NCBI RefSeq assembly: GCF_031143425.1 | Contig: NC_090440.1 | Coordinates: 341,499,844 to 341,563,843, forward strand | DNA from: Pleurodeles waltl | Lineage: Eukaryota > Chordata > Amphibia > Caudata > Salamandridae | Direction: 5' to 3' | DNA length: 64,000 nucleotides | In this document: positions 42,116-54,140 of the stretch, piece by piece | Position numbering within the stretch: position 1 is the stretch's first letter | Layout: each line of letters starts with the position of its first letter | Position numbers and translations under genes: made by a program | The notes under the pieces: model-generated | What the model saw: only the letters and a program-made list of their open reading frames with translations | Databases searched by the model: none | Told to the model about the DNA's origin: nothing

Positions 42116-44099
42116 CTATCTGTAAGGCACAATACCAACAGGAATGCATTCAAATAAGCAACTGCATACCTCTAACATTAATATGTAAGTTTAAATAAGT
42201 AGCCCTTATGAGCAAGGTGTATACACATTGGCTCATCTTCAACCTTCCCAGAAATGGGATTTCACCAAGGTTTCACAGCTATCCACTTTAGAAAGATACA
42301 AAATCATCATCCTTAAACATCTTCTAAGATCAATGACACAACTGGCCACTATTGACCTACTCATCAACCATGTGACCATGATATGTTATTCTCATCATGA
42401 GGGATAGCTCTTCCATGCCCTCTCATTCATGCATCACACACGTCTGCTGTGACTGCATGTACAAAACCCATCTCAACAAAGAATGCTACTGACAGGTTGG
42501 CTCACAACAGTTTGTGCCTGCTATAGCAAGGATGGTGACTGACAACAGTGATTTAGGAAAAATGTTTGTGACACTTATTATATAGGAGATTGATGTGAAG
42601 AGCAGTCACACGAAGGAGGGTGAACCAATTCTGATTTCCACACAGATGTGTACTAAGTTCATTGTGCCATTACTGAAGGGAGGATCCAAGAGTACTGTTA
42701 TGTGTAGCAGCAAGTTGACCGTAGTTTGCATGCATGCCAAAAATGTAAGTGTTGCATGTAGCACTACAACACTCAGCACCAATATCTCATATGTGGGTGT
42801 ACATTAGTCAATGACCTATTCTGCACTGGGAATTTGGTATAGGAATGACTTCTGCTGAACATGGTGAGAAGCTGTTAGCATCACATCATGGCAACTTACA
42901 GGACCACTACTAACAGAGAATGTATGAAATGAAGGCATGTGGTCTGACAAGGTTGTGTGGACATCCTTCAGCCCACACACACAGGTCAAGATGTCTGAGG
43001 ATGACGTGGTTTGGCAATGTAGTGACTAACAACACTGAGAATGGGGTATGACACCTTTATGCTTTTTGAAACATGGGTAGTTCAGAAGTGTTGAACATTG
43101 CCCACTATAAACCATAATGACACATCACATCGTGAACTATCTCACAATGGACAGAGTTGAGGTGTGCCACTTGGGGCACACAGTGCAGTCACATGTTTAG
43201 CAAGCAATATATTCACAAAGCCCATATATATGTCTGATCCTCAACTCAAAGCACATTTCCCAAAAATTAACACTGTTTTTGGAATTCTTATACCATTACA
43301 AACAATTTCAAGACCCCTCCTGTACATGTTGACACCAGTGCATTGTGTACTAGTGATTCACATCTTAAACACATGTGCAACAAATCAGTCCCCATCCATG
43401 CTTTACTTATGAGGACTGTAATGCATACATGCAACTGTTAAATTGCCTCACAGATGAACATAGCATATCTAACATCCATACTTTCACCACAGATTATGTT
43501 AACAGATTGACACATATAGACAGCTTCGGGGTCTGCAAAAGTGGAGACTTCTCTGATGGGATAGGGAGCGGGACCACCTGCAAGAGAAACCACGTGACAA
43601 TGCATTGTGAATGTTGACCAATGAACAGCATGGGCACATATTGCACATAACCCAAAATTTCCTAATGTACATAGGGGACTTAGGTCAGTGATAATTAAAA
43701 AATGCCAATTGAGGTGTCTTTATGACATACATTGGTAGGCCAGCTTTATATGTTAACATATGTTCAGGGACAGTAGATACTTGTCTCAGCCACATTGTTC
43801 ACATGTTGCAAATGTCTCATTAGTGCATCTTTTCCATTCAGAGACATTGGTCATGTCACTCAGCACATATGTGACTCAAGAGACACACTCAGGCATGATT
43901 TAATTTACTCCTGCCACAGTTCAATCCTCAAATGTGCATGACTATGCAACATGCAACGTCAATCCCTGAGAAGTCAAGAGCATATCTCCCTGTGAAATTC
44001 TTTCTATGCATCCATGACACAGTTATTCCAACATTGCTACACATCCTACTTGTTCCATAAATATCATACATACTATCCGGGGATAAAGTGAGGAATGTG
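42116..44099. other. AT-rich non-coding stretch
   Basis: Only short frames (42595-42807, 43164-43412, 43375-43617 on plus) without motifs. It may be an intron or the interior of the second Harbinger remnant. Confidence 0.35.
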
Positions 44100-44483
44100 C
44101 TATTTGCCTACAGTGTGATGCTTCACTGGCCTTTTCATGGATATATATTTTACAAATAGACTCCACCCACTAGCCTGCCCTGATGCTTCACTTTGTAAAT
44201 GTTGGCCTATGTCAAACAGATATGCAGTAACATTTGTACAACAGGAGTTACCCACAAGGTGTTTATACTCACCAACTGTTCTGCCAACCTCAATCTGTTC
44301 ATATGGGACAGGGCCTTGCCCCAAAGCAACCTCCGTCATGTGCCCCTGTATCACCATGCCATAGTAGGCCACACTGTGGGAGAGGTAGTGCAGGACCAAC
44401 CATATAAATACCCCCACCTCATCTGCTCCAAAATGACGGACCCTACCTTTCCCTGACATTGTACTGTCCCACAGCACTTTCAA
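44100..44483 (-). pseudogene. Unknown minus-strand ORF, possible exon
   Basis: Met at 44483, or more plausibly the internal Met that gives MSGKGRVRHFGADEVGVFIW. It continues LVLHYLSHSVAYYGMVIQG to a possible donor AACAGTTG|GTGAGTAT near 44268. It sits on the same strand as the coiled-coil remnant at 41574-42115 and could be its first exon. No domain recognised. Confidence 0.3.
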
Positions 44484-44520
44484 ATCCCGGCCAGGCCAGC
44501 ACTATGTTGACCCAATTAGG

Positions 44521-45835
44521 AACTATCCCAAATACAAACACCCCACAATACAATTACAAAACAGTACAATAAACAACTATTAGACACCAATTACAGACAA
44601 TATAAAGTACAGGGACACAATACAGCACAACACACCACACCAACAGCACTCTAAATCTCAGCTCCAGATAAGATCACCCTGCTCCAAGACAGACGAAATG
44701 ACTGTGATTTGAAAAGGAAAGTAAAAGTAACTTTGCAGTTCCAGCTTTACAGCATGGCAGATCCATTCTCTCACTTCCTGTGCAAATGCAGCAACTTTTT
44801 CTGCAATGCATCATTTTTTTAATGCTACGCTCTGATGCATTGTTTTCCCTTATTGCCATGATAGTAAAACATGGGAAGTTAATTTGCGTTGCATAGTATG
44901 TGACGTATTTGTAACACGCAAAAGGTGAAAAAAAAACATATTTGAACTATGTGTCATTGTGTAAAGTATTTTTGAAGATGCATAGTGTTATGTTGCACAC
45001 ATGTTAACGTTTCCATGCCATGTGGATTTGTGTCCTACTTGTGAATGTTTGTATGGCACATACTGCTCTCTACACATGTGTCCAATATATGTGTTCACAG
45101 TTTATAGGGGTGATGGTAAATGCCTACCAAGGATATGTGAATGCTAAGGCAACATTTTCTTTAATTTTTGTATATGTGAACTACAGATATTTGCTTTGGG
45201 TGCAAACTTTGTGTTGTCAGCTCATTCCAATCCCTATATCAACCACAGAGATGGCATGGACTTGACATGGAATGAAGTCTGTATATTTACATGTAGACTT
45301 TTGCACAAGTCATGGATTATGTGCAGCATCCTAAAGTGCAGAGTGATCTCTGCCATGCGAGGTTCGGGGGGTGGTGGGTTCATGTTATGCTGGGGATATT
45401 GTTTGTGATGTGGTAGACAGACATTTGTAATGGTTTATTTTATTATTGGCATGACATGCATGTGAGTGGGATATGTTCTTCATGTATCTGTATCTTCTGC
45501 CAAGTAAAATGTATGTTCTGGGATGTCACTTCTACAATCCTTGCACTCATTACTGGGTTAATACAGTCCTTCTGAGCATTATCCTTGCTCATAATGGTAT
45601 ATGACATGTCCTATGTTGAAATATCTCTCCTGTACCTAAGTGTTCAGAGGTGGTTTCCCCATACCCCAGGCCCTATAATGCATCTTTGCATTTGCCCATT
45701 TTCGCAAAATGTCTTCTCAGTTTTATGCACCACTCATGGTGCACAGGTGCCTGACAAGGCTCGTCTGCCGTGGCTCAAGGGAGCCTTCTTAAAGACATTT
45801 GGCACCATTTCAAGCAAGCCCCTATACCATGCTGC
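44521..45835. other. No gene recognised
   Basis: AT-rich with repeated ACACA/TGTGT words. Small frames have no motifs. Confidence 0.4.
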
Positions 45836-45882
45836 TCCTTGCTGATGACGGGCTAAACACAGAAACATGTGTACAGGGAAAT
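45836..45882 (+). ncRNA. Hammerhead-ribozyme-like motif (plus strand)
   Basis: CTGATGA at 45842-45848, a 13-nt stem-II-sized insert, then GAAAC at 45862-45866, ATGT, and GTA. This is the order of the hammerhead core (CUGAUGA, stem II, GAAA, short stem III, NUH cleavage site), as known in Penelope-like elements. Stem II pairing is weak here, so the motif is probably decayed. Confidence 0.4.
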
Positions 45883-48800
45883 ACAGCAACTGCTGCACCT
45901 ACGGAGGTGAAAGACTTTGTTACTTTTTGAATGGACTACGAATTTGACTGCATTTAGTATGATGCTTTGGGGTCATACTTTGTTGCTGGAGTGTAGGCAG
46001 TGTGTTCCCTTTCTTTTAAATATGGTTTTGGCAGTATCTTCTTAACCCAAGGAATGAGCAGTGGCCCCAAGACCAAATGATTCCTCGTAAACACCAGTCT
46101 CTAATTTCTCGATAGGTCTATTTCCCCATACGCTTGCGTGCAGTCCATAACTAGATACACAGAGCAGCCACTTCCGTCAGCCTATTAAATTAATGCACAT
46201 TTAGCTAACCAGGCGTTGGACCAATCGCATTGGTTCATTTAAAATAAAACCTTTTCCCACTTTAACAGTTCTGTTCTTGAGCTGTCTCATTCTGTCACAG
46301 ACATTTACATCAATGTAGGCGACACTCGCTGTTTTGCTTTTTATGAAAGAGAACACTTCCAAAGCTCGTTATTTCAAGTACAGCAACTCAGTAATGCATT
46401 TAGTTTCAGCATGAGCACTTCAAGAGTTGTTTAAGCAAACATGTATCACCTTCTTCAAAAACTGAAGTTAGTAAAAAGTCCTCGACGCAAAATTATCCCA
46501 GCAGTTGAGCTGCATTACCTCCCAGTGGTATCCAATTTACATACCTCAAAAGAATGGAAAGCTGTGTTGGCCTTCCTGGTATTCGAACACCTAGATGTCC
46601 TTGTTTCAGGCAAAATCAAGAGAGGGCCACTGGAGAAATAAATACGTTGACGGCTTGCATATTGTTATTCTAAGTGACCTGCATGCTACATACTAGTGAA
46701 AGGCTTGACTCCTTCCTCTCACTTCCCGCCTAAGGTATTAAAACCTCAGTGGCAATGAAAACAAGTAGGGGCTCTCTAAAAATGAAACACAGCACAGCAT
46801 GAAGTTTTTAAACACTTTACTTGCAGATTATCACACAATATGGCGGTTCAGGATTACAGGACCTAGAATCAAGTCGTTTTATTTTAAAGGCAGCTATGTC
46901 GCAAAACAGAGACTAATCGCCTCTTGGATTAAGCATTTGAAAAACTCCAGTGCTGGCTCGGGTCCCTAATAAATCAATCATGTATAGAAAATGGCTTATA
47001 ATTATGTCTGGTACCTGGGGTCATCAGGAAAGAACACTGAGCGCACAGTCAGAGTCCTCGTCTACCCCGTGAATTCTCTTCCACGTGAATGACACAACCC
47101 CAAACCTTCAAATCACCTATCTTCTTGTCCAGGAAACAAGCATTAAGAAATCCATGCAAATATGATCCTTCTTATATTCGATCATCAACTTAACTGGAGG
47201 GAGTTTTGCACATTTCAGCTCAGGTTGTCACAATCTTCTTAGTATTTAATTCCATCATAGTGTCTTGCACAGACAAGTATAGTCTTGTAGGGAGTCATTG
47301 AGACTGGCAAGTTTCAGTACAGCATCCTTGTCCCTGTAACCGACAAGCCTTGCAATGAATGATAGGTCATGGAGTCTGCCTGTCACTGATTTAGAGACTA
47401 GCAATTAATGTCCCTTATACAGCTTGTAAAGGACTCTCTGCCAAACAGATCTGCCAATAAAGTTTCAACTATTTAATGTTGCCTATGGTGATGGATTCCG
47501 GATCACCAGCCACTTATAGATAGGAAAGATTTACTGGGGTAAATCTTTATTTTTAGCTTTGTTCAGCATTTTCAATCTCCAGAAACGTCTTGGTGCTGCT
47601 GCTACCATTCCACTTTTCCAAAACACACCTTTCTACCATATCCGTCATATCCAAAATGAGGGAATACTCGTCCATTCGCTCCCTCATGTAGTCCGCCCTC
47701 TAGGTCAGCTTGGCTCATTTAAAACCACATACCTTTACCGAAGGGCATTTTTATGGCCGAGTTGTTAGTTTCTCCAGATGTATGATGTACTGTGTAGTAA
47801 CTTGATATCTAGTTGCATTGGAAAAAAAATATTTTTGCTGTTGAATGTGTTGTGTGATGTGTGTTGCTCATTGACCAATCATGTCTCAGAAACACCACTG
47901 GATTTCTCTCAGCCTTGAACTGAACACAAGCAAAGCCAGTCACGCTGTCCGTCCATCACTCAAGGGAGTCTTGCACTCTGCCAGTCAGTGTCCTTGAAGA
48001 AACAAAATCACGTGTGGATGTGAAACGTCTCCTTGTAAAACCTCATTCATCAATGATACAAGTAAAATAGATATTCTACTACAAACGAAGCACAAATGGC
48101 CTACATGCAAAACATAGCAGATTGCAGAACTAAAGGATCAGCAGTTTCAGCGAGGTTGGAACGCTAGTCTGTAAAACAGGAGATAGTCCTACAATCTCAT
48201 CTAAAATCTATGCATCAAGTCATCCTGTGTACAGCAGAATTCAGGCACCTTTCCTATTGAATATGGCACCAACAAAAGCTGCAGATACAATTGCCTGGAC
48301 TTCCCCTTCAAGCGCAAGGCTGTGCCCTCAAGTCCATACAGCTTGGCCACCTATCTGTTTCATCCTTCATGTTGTCTTCAATCACTGGCCACCTCTAAGA
48401 TTGATACATCAACACGATCCATAACCCCAGCTGCAGCAGCCTTATCTGTGTGCCAGTAGCACCATTCAGCAGCTGTACCTTCTCAGGGGCAATGCAGCAT
48501 ATATTTGGCAGAACAGCTTAGCTACTGCAGTTGGTTTCTCTCACAAGTCAAGGAGGACCCTACTATGATGCTCAGACAATGAGCCATTGCTCAAGAATAC
48601 TTCAGAATACCCACAAATGACCCCCACTATCAACTAGTCCAAAGGTCCCCCTTCACAACCTCGATTGTGCCACTCCCCGAGGTTACAAGGATTCATCATG
48701 GGGTATGAAAGAAAGTAAAACGTTACAATATGAGTTTGCAATGTCTGAAGTAGGATGCCAGTCTCACTCTACAGTTTCATCCTGCCCCTGCTTCACAGAC

Positions 48801-48929
48801 CTGATAGCACCCTGTGCTGCTGTATGGTGTCCCATGCTTGGACACTGTCGGGGAACAGAGTCCGCATTGTCCCACCCTCAGCAATGCCACATCTTCACAT
48901 TTTCCCAATTTAATTATTTCACTTTGTAA
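45883..48929. other. No gene recognised
   Basis: Non-coding. The ORF at 47559-47768 (FSIFNLQKRLGAAATIPLF, later GSFKTTYLYRRAFLW) loosely resembles the C-terminal region of a LINE protein, but the match is too short to call. The ORF at 46441-46641 is unrecognised. Confidence 0.35.
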
Positions 48930-49109
48930 ATCGTGAACCCAGAGGGGAATTACAGGCCATCACAGGCTGCTGGCAGTGCATCAATAATGCCAGGTGTATG
49001 AATTTAGTTGTGATGTGTTTCATCTGGGGATGGGGAAACAAGACCAGCAAGCAGTATATTGAGGTTTTCAGAATGTGACAACCTATCGACGTGGTTATGA
49101 AGTGAGCAC

Positions 49110-50870
49110 AGTGTCCTAATAAGAGTTAATCTCTGGGCAAGACCACATCATGTGCAGAAAGTCTGCCCTCTCAACAGTCCATCTAGAGCATGTAGTGCCT
49201 GCCCAGGGGAACATTACGTTGATCCTCCCTGGGATGAGGTTGGCCCTGTGGAGGAAGTAATATTGGATAAGTGGAAACTGGGTGTTTATTGAGATGGTTG
49301 GATGGTGAGAAAGTGTCTGAGACCCTGTCAGTAAGCGGGTGGCTACATCCTCGGACCAGTGTGTCTGGAGCATTCAGAGGTCCACCTTAGCCTGCTGCCT
49401 TATAGAGTAGAGTAATCGCCTTGAGTTTGCCAGACGTTGTACAGATGATCTGAAGTGTAACTTGAATTGACAATTCAAAGGCGCAGAGTCTCCAGTGAGC
49501 TCATATTGTAGCCCTAATGAAGCCATAAACAAGAAAGTGGTGAGAAGGGAGCCCAAATTTGTTGTCTGTCAGTACCTGGAGCTCTCGTAGCGATTGTTGT
49601 TTCAAAAAGTCTTCCAATTTGTCAATGCCCCATGCAGCCCAATCACACAGCACACTCCAGTCGTCCTGTGGATAAAGAGCAGTTAAGGCCAATGGTGGAA
49701 ATTCATGAGCGTTAGGGAGTGAACAATGTGTTCACTGAAGCATCTGGCTCAAACATCCCATTGTGTTTTGAATAGGATGACTCCACCTCTGTCATTTTGT
49801 TGCCATTCATTGCGGAGCAGCAGGTGAAACAGGGCATCCAAACTTGGAGTTTCCTCTGTCTCTGCTCCCGTTGTACCCCTCAGCGGCACCCTTCATCACA
49901 TTGCCCAGACTAGCTTGGATGACAGGTAGTATAGCTTGAAGTCTGGGACATCTAATCCCCTGGGAAGTTGGAGCTTGGCCAATAATACACTATGTCCCAA
50001 AGCAAAGACAGTAGAAACCCATTCATCTCCTGAAAGATTGCACGGGGTATTCAAGCTGGGGTAGATGCAAAGAAATATATTAGTCAGGTAAGAACCAACA
50101 TCTTTACAAGGGCTGATAGGGGTAACTTGTCAAAAGGTGGTCGACTGACAGAGAGAAGCCAATCCCACCAGGATATTGGCTTCAATATTGGGTTTCTATA
50201 TGATAGATTTGTTCTCCCTACTAGCGAATGGTGTGCAGCTCCCTCCAGATCTTCTCACTGATTTCCTGGGGTGTGCCCTTTGAGGCCAGTGGGTGTAGCG
50301 AGTAAGCGTTGGACTAGTCCCAGTTTACAAAGGGCCCAACACCCTGGCAAACTCTGTAAGTGTTCCGCAGACCACCTGCACATCCATTTGTTCACCTATG
50401 AGGTATAACAGCACGTTGTCTGTGGAAAGCGAGACATAGTATGTGGTGCTGCACAGTCGCAGCACCTGGTATGAGTTGCTCTGCCTGAGTGTTCCTGCCA
50501 ACGGTTCTACAGCTATAGAAAATAGCACTGGGTAGAGCAGCCAGCCCTGTCTAGTGCACCTCTCAATAGTGCAGGAGTTTGAGATGGACCTAAAAGTTTT
50601 GACTCATGCTGTAAGGAAGGGAAGGTATGCAAAATCCTAATCCATGTGAGAAAACTGTTACATAGACCCATGCCAATCATGGCTGTGTACAGATAATCAC
50701 AGCTTATGGAATGAAACACTTTTTCTATATCAACTGCTAGGACTGTTGCATTGGAGTAGGCTTTAAGTGGGGAATGTAGAATGTGAATACTGTTTCTGAT
50801 GTTGAGGACTGTACTACACTTGGGAGCTAAGGCAGCAGCCAGTTGACCATGATATTGCTTAGTATTTAGA
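49110..50870 (-). pseudogene. L1-clade LINE ORF2 fragment
   Basis: Minus strand, in pieces. Near 50870-50600: AVDIEKVFHSISCDYLYTAM, then LLRGALDRAGCSTQCYF, corresponding to reverse transcriptase motifs A (LD.EKAFD) and B. Near 50528-50325: LFSIAVEPLAGTLRQSNS, then VSLSTDNVLLYL, where the catalytic YADD box has become STDN. Near 49692-49374: WGIDKLEDFLKQQSLRELQ, then FGLPSHHFLVYGFI. Near 49373-49116: LIQYYFLHRANLIPGRI, then FPWAGTTCSRWTVERADFLH and MMWSCPEI, the known L1 C-terminal region. The copy is 5'-truncated, frame-broken, and has lost the catalytic residues. Confidence 0.75.
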
Positions 50871-50885
50871 AAATCGATAATAGTA

Positions 50886-50902
50886 CATATATATGTGTAT
50901 AA

Positions 50903-50980
<78 letters not shown>
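50886..50980. repeat. (TA)n microsatellite
   Basis: About 95 bp of nearly pure TA, with a few C/G interruptions near its left end. It produces a spurious tyrosine/isoleucine run in the minus-strand frame. Confidence 0.95.
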
Positions 50981-50987
<7 letters not shown>

Positions 50988-51095
50988 TTGTCCTGAACAA
51001 AAGCACACTCGCAACTGCTCATTATGGAAAGTAGCGGAGTCTGCAACTTACAGAAAATCCTTTGGCATTTTCATGATTTCAGGCTTTTCAAACAT

Positions 51096-51140
51096 CTCTG
51101 GACACGTGTTTCTGGGTTAATCCCTTCATCAGCAGAGAAC
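51096..51140 (-). ncRNA. Hammerhead-ribozyme-like motif (minus strand)
   Basis: Minus strand: CTGATGA (51132-51126), AGGGATTAACCCA, GAAAC (51112-51108), ACGT, GTCC. GGG and CCC can pair as stem II, and AC/GU closes a tiny stem III before a canonical GUC. This is closer to consensus than the copy at 45842. The flanking sequence does not form an obvious reverse transcriptase gene. Confidence 0.5.
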
Positions 51141-51417
51141 AAACATTTCCTTCCTTTTTCCAAGGCCATCTGCCAGGCTGCCCAGCAGATTTAATTGCAG
51201 GCACCTGATATCAGTTGAATACCAGTTTTGTCCCAGTGGACCTCCAGTGAGCTGCAACATGCATCCTGGTAAACGTAGTCCTGCACATGTTATAATTATA
51301 TCTCAAGTGGGTTGCTGAAGCCAAACAAAAAATATTGAAACACAGTTTATTACCCCAATGGGCAAATTCAAAGTACGAAAATCATTTTTGCTGCCAATGT
51401 TCCAACCTGCTGCTCTT
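51141..51417. other. Unassigned, probably part of a Penelope-like remnant
   Basis: No frame. It adjoins the hammerhead-like motif and may be terminal repeat DNA of the same element. Confidence 0.3.
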
Positions 51418-51495
51418 AAAGTGACCATCCATACAGTCACACATAGAACTGCATAAATGAGCAGTTCTATGTGTAACTTTATGGATGGTCACTTT
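51418..51495. repeat. Inverted repeat hairpin, ~35-bp arms
   Basis: AAAGTGACCATCCATA...CACATAGAACTGC pairs with GCAGTTCTATGTG...TATGGATGGTCACTTT around an 8-bp loop (ATAAATGA). A few bases mid-arm do not pair. Confidence 0.85.
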
Positions 51496-52710
51496 CAGAT
51501 GAAGAAAAAAGTAACACACTATGAAAGTCATTTACAAAAATGTCTCCTGAAGAATTGCTTTAAGACCTTACATACCTGGCCCTCATCAAACAGCTTCTTA
51601 TAGACTGAACAACAGTTGCACACAAATGACCTAGAACGTCCTGCAGTTATATGAAAGCACATGTGTCACATATATGATTGGAAAATAATACAGATTGCCT
51701 TTCGTATCCTCTTGGCAGGCTTTGTAACTGTCTTTTTAGGGTCAAGCATGTGCAAGTGCTCTGGACCATGTTGTAATCTCTCTGTGGGCTTATAACCAAG
51801 CCCATGTCACACCCATCACTTTTATTAGTTTGTGGGCTCACATTTTAAAAATAATTTGATTCCATTTGTGAAAGGCATGCAAATGTCTTGCCTTTTCCGG
51901 TGCTTATCACTTCTCAAGTGCACCAGTAAACTACTGAAAACATACGAGGCTCCGTTTTTTTAGCTGGTGTCTAGACTACTTTAGCTTTTCATTTCCTGTG
52001 CAGTGTGATCTCGCTGGGCAGAAGTCATTACATGGATAATTGCACTTTTGCTTTTTACATGGATAAACATGGATAATTGCACTTTTGCCGACAAGTTTCA
52101 TTGCAAGCAAACTTCTGTTTCCTTTCCTGTGTCTCCTTCATGCTCATGGCAACCATCGTCCTGCATGTGTGAAACTGTTTTACTTTTCAGTACTAGTTTA
52201 TGTAGCAAGAAAAGTCAGGTTAGGAGTTTACAATGCTAATAGCTCTAACGCGAGCAAAGGGGAGCACTGTTGCATTGCAAATGCTTGTTTTCTCTGTGGT
52301 CATTTCTGTGTTTTGTCTTCTTTACCCAATGGAGAGAAACGTTCCCAATAAACTCCTATGAATTTTAGGGTTGTCTCTTTACTTCCCGAAAAGCGATTTA
52401 CACCTGCCCTTGGCAGGGTTCATTGCAAACCTTTTCTGTGGAGAAAAGGGATCAGAGAAGAGTTGTAAATATAAACAAGCATGAACATGTGTGGGTGTGC
52501 ACAACTCACCGGACATTTCAGCTTAAGAAAGCCCACTGTACGCCATTTGGAGTAGATTTACTCACACAAGAATCTTCATGGGAACCATTCCTCGAATGAG
52601 TACAAAAGCAACGTTTGTGAATTCTAAAATTGATTTTGCAAATGTAAAAAAGACTATTTTTGAGTTTAAGCAAAACTTTCCGATGTATACAATTGGAGCA
52701 CTCAAAGTAT
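51496..52710. other. No gene recognised
   Basis: A short direct duplication of CATGGATAATTGCACTTTTG lies at about 52031 and 52069. The minus ORF at 51841-51647 (CDMGLVISPQRDYNMVQS) has no recognised family. Confidence 0.4.
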
Positions 52711-52713
52711 CTA

Positions 52714-53836
52714 GGCCTAGATTTAAGAAGCTCCAGTGGCACAATAGCATAATTGCTTTATGCTAATGTGGTGTTAGCCTTCAAACATCACTGCGCCATA
52801 TTTATAAAGTGGTGCAATGCATGCATTTTACCACTTTGTAAGCCCTCGTGCAACATTATGCCTGTGCTAGAAATAATGGGGGTCATTCTGACCCTGGCGG
52901 TAATTACCGCCATGGCGGAGGTCGGCGGTAGCACCGCCAACAGGCTGGCGGTGCACCGCTGGGCATTCTGACCGCGGCGGTTCAGCCGCGGCCAGAAACG
53001 GAAAGTCGGCGGTGTACCGCCGACTTCCCGCTGCCCTTGAGAATCCTCCATGGCGGCGGAGCGTGCTCCGCCGCCATGGGGATTCTGACACCCCCTACCG
53101 CCATCCGGTTCCTGGCGGTTCTCCCGCCAGGAGCAGGATGGCGGTAGGGGGTGCCGCGGGGCCCCTGGGGGCCCCTGCAGTGCCCATGCCAATGGCATGG
53201 GCACTGCAGGGGCCCCCGTAAGAGGGCCCCACGAAGAATTTCAGTGTCTGCTTTGCAGACACTGAAATTCGCGATGGGTGCAACTGCACCCGTCGCACCT
53301 TCCCACTCCGCCGGCTCCATTCTGAGCCGGCGTCCTCATGGGAAGGGTGTTTCCCGCTGGGCTGGCGGGCGGACTTTCGGCGTCGCCGGCCGGCCCAGTG
53401 GGAAAGCCAGAATGACCGCCGCGGTCTTTTGACCGCGGAGCGGTCTTTCGGCGGGAACCGCTTGGCGGGCAGCGACCGCCGTCCGCCGCGGTCAGAATCA
53501 CCCCCAATGTATGCAAAGGGGGGCTTTTCTCCTTTAGGAAGCCCAAAAAATGATTTTTTGGTGCAATTGTTTTGCATTTTTTACGTCTGCACAGAGCAGG
53601 CGTTGAATGGGGGCACACCATTATTTATATTGGGCTTCAAAGTGCTTTGCAGGATTAGCGTAATCCCGCAAAGCGAAAAACTAGCATCAAAAATGTTTAC
53701 CCTAGTTCCCGAACTACCAACATGGTGCACTGTATCTCAAATATGGCGCACACATGGTAGCATTCCGGGGGCACTAAGGGTCGCAAGAAAATTGGTGCTG
53801 CATTGGATGCAGTGCTACTTTTCTTAAATCTGCCCC
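52714..53836. mobile_element. AT-rich Harbinger-type MITE (split by a GC-rich MITE)
   Basis: Ends GGCCTAGATTTAAGAAG and TTCTTAAATCTGCCCC are inverted. CTA is duplicated at 52711-52713 and 53837-53839. Without the nested copy (52878-53505 plus its 3-bp duplication) it is about 490 bp. It holds ATGGCGCA-type words seen also near 40360, so it is probably a deletion derivative of the element family at 40246. Confidence 0.75.
52878..53505. mobile_element. GC-rich palindromic MITE, copy d
   Basis: 628 bp, ends GGGGGTCATTCTGACC and GGTCAGAATCACCCCC, with AAT on both sides (52875-52877 and 53506-53508). Same hairpin order as copies a-c. CAGTGTCTGCTTTGCAGACA and GTGCCCATGCCAATGGCATG are still perfect stems. 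Nested in the AT-rich MITE. Confidence 0.85.
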
Positions 53837-54050
53837 CTAGTCTTTTTGGCTATTATGAAAGGGTAGAAACCAGGGAAGGCAATCCTTTGAAGCCACGTGA
53901 AAGGAGATCATGAAACTATGTTGTGCGGCTCTGCAGTCAGGAAGGGCAGAAGCCAAGTTGTATGATACGTTGCGTAGAAGTGCCAGTGGTGGATTATCAT
54001 CAAAACTGCTCTACCTACAGCGCTGATTGAGCTTCCTGCACATTTTAATA

Positions 54051-54074
54051 TCAAATCAAATCAAATCAAATCAT
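54051..54074 (-). repeat. 3' pentanucleotide tail of the LINE
   Basis: Five tandem TCAAA units on the plus strand (TTTGA on the LINE strand), followed inward by TTATAAAGCGCGCTACTCAC, the LINE 3' untranslated end. LINE reverse transcriptases of this clade prime on such repeats. Confidence 0.75.
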
Positions 54075-54140
54075 TAACATTTATAAAGCGCGCTACTCAC
54101 CCGTGCGGGTCTCAAGGCGCTAGGGGAAAAAGGGGGGGGG

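Larger units (their letters stand above)
40246..44520. mobile_element. Second, decayed Harbinger-type element (partial)
   Basis: Begins GGCCAGATTTACAAGAAATGG, resembling the ends of the MITE at 52714. Inside are a frameshifted Myb/SANT-like domain on the plus strand (40640-41010), a minus-strand coiled-coil-like frame (42115-41574), and a minus-strand exon-like frame (44483-44100). No nuclease exon is recognised. The right end was not found, so the extent is inferred from the last gene-like piece. Confidence 0.4.

Noticed and set aside
50513..51046. 177-residue minus ORF with a Tyr/Ile run
   Set aside because: The run is the TA microsatellite read in frame; only the downstream part is real LINE-derived sequence.
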